Positions 6,278 to 8,997 of a DNA stretch of 8,997 nt are shown here, piece by piece. Under the pieces are notes generated by a model that did not search any database, was not told where the DNA came from, and saw only the letters and a program-made list of their open reading frames with translations. Source of the stretch: Lachnospiraceae bacterium UBA1718. GTDB taxonomy: Bacteria > Bacillota > Clostridia > Lachnospirales > Lachnospiraceae. Numbering within the stretch: the first letter of the stretch is position 1; the number at the start of each line of letters is the position of its first letter. A program made the position numbers and the translations under genes. Location: positions 1 to 8,997 of the forward strand of contig DCIU01000116.1 of NCBI GenBank assembly GCA_002317245.1, given 5' to 3'.

Positions 6278-6317
6278 GGTCTGCACCTGGCATAGTTTCC
6301 CACTATTTAATCAGACC
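6278..6317 (-). ncRNA. Candidate structured 5' leader of the yicC operon
   Basis: The predicted transcript could form an outer 6-bp stem (GGTCTG with CAGACC, the two ends of this interval) enclosing an inner 5-bp stem ATAGT-GGGAA-ACTAT (6306-6292). It would begin about 6 nt after the predicted transcription start and end about 20 nt before the yicC ATG. I do not recognise it as a named riboswitch. It may be a stabilising or regulatory leader, or a chance fold. Confidence 0.35.
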
Positions 6318-6329
6318 ATATTCTGTTAG

Positions 6330-6358
6330 ATTTTACACCGAGACGGCGCAATAGTCAA
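6330..6358 (-). promoter_or_regulatory. Sigma-A type promoter of the yicC-gmk-rpoZ-rimO-pgsA-cinA operon
   Basis: The -35 hexamer TTGACT (6358-6353, five of six matches) is separated by exactly 17 nt from the -10 hexamer TAAAAT (6335-6330, five of six matches). It lies just downstream of the trpA terminator. Predicted transcription start is near 6323, giving a leader of about 65 nt before yicC. Confidence 0.82.
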
Positions 6359-6372
6359 TGTTTATAGGACGC

Positions 6373-6411
6373 AAAAAAGCACTATTGATATGCCCATATC
6401 ATAGTGCTTTT
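6373..6411 (-). terminator. Intrinsic terminator of the tryptophan operon
   Basis: On the minus strand AGCACTAT and GATAT pair with ATATC and ATAGTGCT around a GGGC loop with one bulged A. A TTTTTT tract follows at 6378-6373. It starts about 20 nt after the trpA stop and directly precedes the next promoter, so the two operons are cleanly separated. Confidence 0.9.
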
Positions 6412-6430
6412 GCTGTCTTTGACTATTTGA

Positions 6431-7231
6431 TTATCTAATTGCGTCCTTCATGGACTTGATGTAGTCGTATACTGGGCCGACTGCATCGCGGCCATACTGG
6501 GCGATAATCTTGACGATGGCTGAACCAACGATTACGCCGTCAGACTTGGCTGCCATGTTAGCTGCCTGCTCAGGTGTCGAGATACCAAATCCTATGGCAG
6601 CCGGTACATCGCTTGCCTTACGAACAAGGTTAACCATTGCGCCGATGTCTGTTGTAATCTCGCTTCGAACGCCAGTAACACCAAGTGATGATACGCAGTA
6701 AACGAAGCCTTCTGCTTCTCTGGCAATCATCTCGATACGGTCCTCAGATGTTGGTGCTATAAGAGAGATGAAGTCGATGCCATATTTCTTACAGATTGGT
6801 CCGAAGTCTTCCTTCTCTTCGAATGGTACATCTGGAAGGATGATGCCATTGATACCAACCTCTGCTGCCTTCTTAACGAAGTTCTCTGTTCCGCCTTCTA
6901 CTCCTGTCTCACGGGTACTGCCGTAGGAATATACAACGTTGGCATAGGTCATGAATACCAGAGGAAGTGATACTTCCTTTCTGATCTCAGCAACCATGTC
7001 GAAGATTTTATCTGTTGTAACGCCGCCAGACAGTGCTCTTAGGTTGGCGCCCTGGATAACTGGTCCCTCTGCTGTAGGGTCAGAGAATGGAACACCAAGC
7101 TCTATAATGTCTGCACCAGCCTCGGCTGCTGCCTTAACTATCTTAATTGTTGTCTCAAGGTCTGGATCACCACATGTAATAAATGGAATGAATGCCTTGC
7201 CATTCTTGAATGCTTCACTAATCTTACTCAC
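6431..7231 (-). CDS. trpA: Tryptophan synthase alpha chain
   Basis: This 266-residue alpha subunit cleaves indole-3-glycerol phosphate to indole and glyceraldehyde-3-phosphate and passes indole to TrpB. The TIM-barrel landmarks are present: PFITCGDPD (16-24), IELGVPFSDP (43-52) with catalytic Glu44 (Salmonella Glu49), ILPDVPFEE (131-139), SLGVTGVRSE and GFGISTPEQA with the phosphate-binding VIVGSAIVK. Two deviations stand out. The catalytic Asp60 equivalent is Glu55 (AEGP instead of ADGP), and about 11 extra residues (near 105-115, STRETGVEGGT) follow YANVVYSYG. I chose GTG 7231 as the start because GGGGAGG (7244-7238) sits 6 nt before it and MSKISEAF is a natural N-terminus. The frame stays open to an upstream ATG, but that part merely overlaps trpB. 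Confidence 0.94.
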   Translation of the reverse strand: MSKISEAFKNGKAFIPFITCGDPDLETTIKIVKAAAEAGADIIELGVPFSDPTAEGPVIQGANLRALSGGVTTDKIFDMVAEIRKEVSLPLVFMTYANVVYSYGSTRETGVEGGTENFVKKAAEVGINGIILPDVPFEEKEDFGPICKKYGIDFISLIAPTSEDRIEMIAREAEGFVYCVSSLGVTGVRSEITTDIGAMVNLVRKASDVPAAIGFGISTPEQAANMAAKSDGVIVGSAIVKIIAQYGRDAVGPVYDYIKSMKDAIR

Positions 7232-8408
7232 TGATGTCCTCCCCTCTGTATCTTGCGATAGCTGCACAGTCCTTGTCACCACGTCCTGAGATTGTGATAA
7301 CTATAATCTTGTCCTTATCCATAGTTGGGGCAATTTTCATAGCATGTGCAACTGCATGTGACGACTCAATAGCAGGGATGATACCCTCTGTTCTTGATAA
7401 ATATTCGAAAGCATTAACTGCCTCATCATCTGTTACAGGTACGTACTGGGCACGGCCGATATCATGAAGGTGAGCGTGCTCAGGGCCGATGCCTGGGTAA
7501 TCAAGGCCGGCTGAGATAGAGTATACTGGAGCGATCTGTCCGTACTCATCCTGACAGAAGTAAGACTTCATGCCATGGAAGATTCCGAGGCGGCCTGTGT
7601 TGACAGTTGCAGCTGTCTCCCATGTATCGATTCCGCGGCCTGCTGCCTCGCAGCCAATAAGTGCTACGTCCTTATCCTCGATGAAGTTATAGAAGGTACC
7701 GATGGCATTGGAACCGCCACCTACGCAGGCCATAACAACATCTGGAAGTCTGCCTTCCTTCTCAAGAATCTGCTCCTTGATTTCCTTAGAGATTACAGCC
7801 TGGAAATCGCGAACGATTGTTGGGAATGGATGAGGTCCCATTACGGAACCTAAGCAGTAATGTGTGTCAGAGATTCTGTTAGTCCACTCTCTCATAGCCT
7901 CTGATACGGCATCCTTAAGAGTCGCTGTACCAGTTGTTACAGGGATAACCTCTGAGCCAAGAAGTCTCATACGGTATACGTTAAGAGCCTGTCTCTTAGT
8001 ATCCTCCTCGCCCATGAATACCACGCACTCCATTCCAAGAAGTGCTGCTGCAGTAGCTGTTGCTACGCCATGCTGACCAGCACCAGTCTCGGCGATAAGT
8101 CTTGTCTTACCCATCTTCTTAGCTAGAAGCGCCTGACCAAGTACGTTATTAATCTTATGAGCACCTGTATGATTGAGGTCCTCTCTCTTAAGATAAATCT
8201 TGGCGCCGCCAAGGTCCTTAGTCATCTTCTCAGCATAGTAGAGACGTGAAGGTCTGCCTGCATACTCATTGAAAAGCTCTGTTAATTCTCTGTTGAATTC
8301 AGGATCATTCTTGTAATGGTTATAAGCCTCCTCAAGCTCGATAACCGCATTCATCAGTGTCTCAGGGATATACTGTCCACCGTGTATACCAAATCTGCCC
8401 TTACTCAT
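7224..8408 (-). CDS. trpB: Tryptophan synthase beta chain
   Basis: This 394-residue PLP enzyme condenses indole with L-serine to tryptophan, in an alpha2-beta2 complex with TrpA. The PLP lysine is Lys85 in LNHTGAHKINN, the catalytic Glu is Glu107 in AETGAGQHG, and the phosphate-binding loop is GGGSNA (230-235). GLDYPGIGPEH (301-311) and SGRGDKD (374-380) are also present. The opening GRFGIHGGQYIPETLM and the length identify the canonical TrpB1 type rather than the stand-alone TrpB2. ATG 8408 has AAGGAA upstream. It follows trpF by 45 nt and overlaps trpA by 8 nt, implying coupled translation and balanced subunit production. Confidence 0.97.
   Translation of the reverse strand: MSKGRFGIHGGQYIPETLMNAVIELEEAYNHYKNDPEFNRELTELFNEYAGRPSRLYYAEKMTKDLGGAKIYLKREDLNHTGAHKINNVLGQALLAKKMGKTRLIAETGAGQHGVATATAAALLGMECVVFMGEEDTKRQALNVYRMRLLGSEVIPVTTGTATLKDAVSEAMREWTNRISDTHYCLGSVMGPHPFPTIVRDFQAVISKEIKEQILEKEGRLPDVVMACVGGGSNAIGTFYNFIEDKDVALIGCEAAGRGIDTWETAATVNTGRLGIFHGMKSYFCQDEYGQIAPVYSISAGLDYPGIGPEHAHLHDIGRAQYVPVTDDEAVNAFEYLSRTEGIIPAIESSHAVAHAMKIAPTMDKDKIIVITISGRGDKDCAAIARYRGEDISE
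7238..7244 (-). promoter_or_regulatory. Ribosome binding site of trpA inside trpB
   Basis: GGGGAGG lies in the trpB coding tail, 6 nt before the GTG at 7231. It decides the start of trpA in favour of this GTG, which shares 8 nt with the trpB end. Confidence 0.78.
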
Positions 8409-8423
8409 GTGTATTCCTTTCTT

Positions 8424-8440
8424 TGCCGCGCCATACGGCA
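8424..8440 (-). other. Small intercistronic hairpin between trpF and trpB
   Basis: In the 45-nt spacer TGCCG (8440-8436) can pair with CGGCA (8428-8424) around a 7-nt loop, just upstream of the trpB ribosome site. There is no T-tract, so it is not a terminator. It could be an RNA stability or processing element, or chance. Confidence 0.3.
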
Positions 8441-8453
8441 GCGTTTATTCAGC

Positions 8454-8997
8454 TTAGCTGTCACTTCGTGCTGCAGCTACTGCCTTAATTATCTTATCTC
8501 TATCCTTACACTTGTCTGTCTCGACACCGCTTGACAGGTCTATCATGTAGGGATTGTAATTCTTTTTAATCTCTTCGATATTATCAGGATTAAGGCCACC
8601 TGCCAAGATGTAATCCCTTCCTATATCACATAGAAGCGAATGGTCGAAGCACTCTCCCGTCCCGTAACCATTATCTAATAATACCATATCGGCTGTGGAT
8701 TCCTTAGCCGCCTCCAGGTCAGCATCGCTCCTCACCTTGAAGGCCTTCCAGATTGGAATTCCTGATGACTCACGAAGCTTCTTAATGTAGTCCTCATCCT
8801 CGTGTCCATGGAGCTGAACCACATCGATAGCCCCGGACATTACGATGTCTAGAATCTCGTAGACCTCAGCATCGACGAACACGCCCACGGTCTTGATATC
8901 TCTATTAATAAGAGACCTCAGTTGCATGGCCTTTTCCCGGTCTATGTACCTGAAGCTGGGCTCCCAGAAGATGAATCCCGCGTAGTCCGGCATGGCC
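8454..8997 (-). CDS. trpF: Phosphoribosylanthranilate isomerase (partial, N-terminus outside window)
   Basis: The frame enters from the window edge and ends at TAA 8456-8454, giving 180 complete visible residues. TrpF isomerises phosphoribosylanthranilate to the carboxyphenylamino-deoxyribulose phosphate in tryptophan synthesis. Family landmarks are PDYAGFIF, TVGVFVDAE, DVVQLHGHEDEDYI, MVLLDNGYGTGE (with the catalytic-site Asp), YILAGGLNPDNI and IDLSSGVETD. About 25-30 residues, including the first strand with the KICG catalytic Cys, should lie beyond base 8997. An ATG at 8993 is in frame, but it corresponds to an internal Met before PDYAGF and is not the start. Gene order trpF-trpB-trpA is the common bacterial one; trpC and earlier genes probably lie upstream. 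Confidence 0.95.
   Translation of the reverse strand, partial: AMPDYAGFIFWEPSFRYIDREKAMQLRSLINRDIKTVGVFVDAEVYEILDIVMSGAIDVVQLHGHEDEDYIKKLRESSGIPIWKAFKVRSDADLEAAKESTADMVLLDNGYGTGECFDHSLLCDIGRDYILAGGLNPDNIEEIKKNYNPYMIDLSSGVETDKCKDRDKIIKAVAAARSDS

Noticed and set aside
7232..7282. Upstream ATG giving TrpA a 17-residue N-terminal extension
   Set aside because: The extension is the trpB coding sequence read in another frame, has no ribosome site, and is not like any TrpA N-terminus; GTG 7231 has a strong one.
8991..8993. ATG as a possible complete trpF start
   Set aside because: It would remove the first barrel strand and catalytic Cys region; the frame is open to the window edge, so the gene is truncated by the window and not by a real start.
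1..8997. CRISPR array, tRNA, rRNA, insertion sequence or phage gene
   Set aside because: I found no regularly spaced repeats, cloverleaf sequences, transposase motifs or flanking inverted repeats; apart from the edge region this is ordinary core genome.

Overview
The window is a compact bacterial chromosomal segment in which every supportable gene lies on the minus strand, so transcription runs from high to low coordinates. Core housekeeping and tryptophan-biosynthesis genes, strong Shine-Dalgarno sites (GGAGG type), intrinsic hairpin-plus-T-tract terminators, a P-loop of the form GFSGAGKGT in guanylate kinase, and the gene order yicC-gmk-rpoZ-rimO-pgsA-cinA all point to a Firmicute of class Clostridia, most likely a Lachnospiraceae member. 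The genus cannot be fixed from the sequence alone.

Region 1 (8997 down to about 6373) is the distal part of a tryptophan operon: trpF (N-terminus beyond the window edge), trpB and trpA, with trpB and trpA overlapping by 8 nt. It is closed by a clear intrinsic terminator. Together these genes encode phosphoribosylanthranilate isomerase and the two subunits of tryptophan synthase.

Region 2 (about 6358 down to 1185) starts at a well-formed sigma-A type promoter (TTGACT - 17 nt - TAAAAT). After a short leader that could fold into a nested hairpin come six tightly spaced genes: the YicC/YloC endoribonuclease, guanylate kinase, the RNA polymerase omega subunit, the ribosomal S12 methylthiotransferase RimO, phosphatidylglycerophosphate synthase PgsA, and CinA. 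The operon ends in a long GC-containing hairpin terminator after cinA. Two starts (pgsA and cinA) are corrected here to ATG codons behind GGAGGA sites.

Region 3 (about 1170 down to 1) is more accessory in character. It holds a UPF0303/heme-degrading-domain-like gene, a previously easy-to-miss decayed C-terminal fragment of a cyclic-di-GMP EAL phosphodiesterase, a strong 12-bp hairpin terminator, and the first 138 codons of an AT-richer, highly charged, probably disordered protein that runs off the window.

I see no CRISPR array, tRNA, rRNA, insertion sequence or new multi-gene system. The most useful observations are the EAL pseudogene, two deviations in TrpA (Glu at the usual catalytic Asp60 position and an approximately 11-residue insertion near the subunit interface), the structured yicC leader, and possible mutually exclusive pairing between the terminator arm and the Shine-Dalgarno site of the edge gene. 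No stretch longer than about 220 bases lacks an intact gene.
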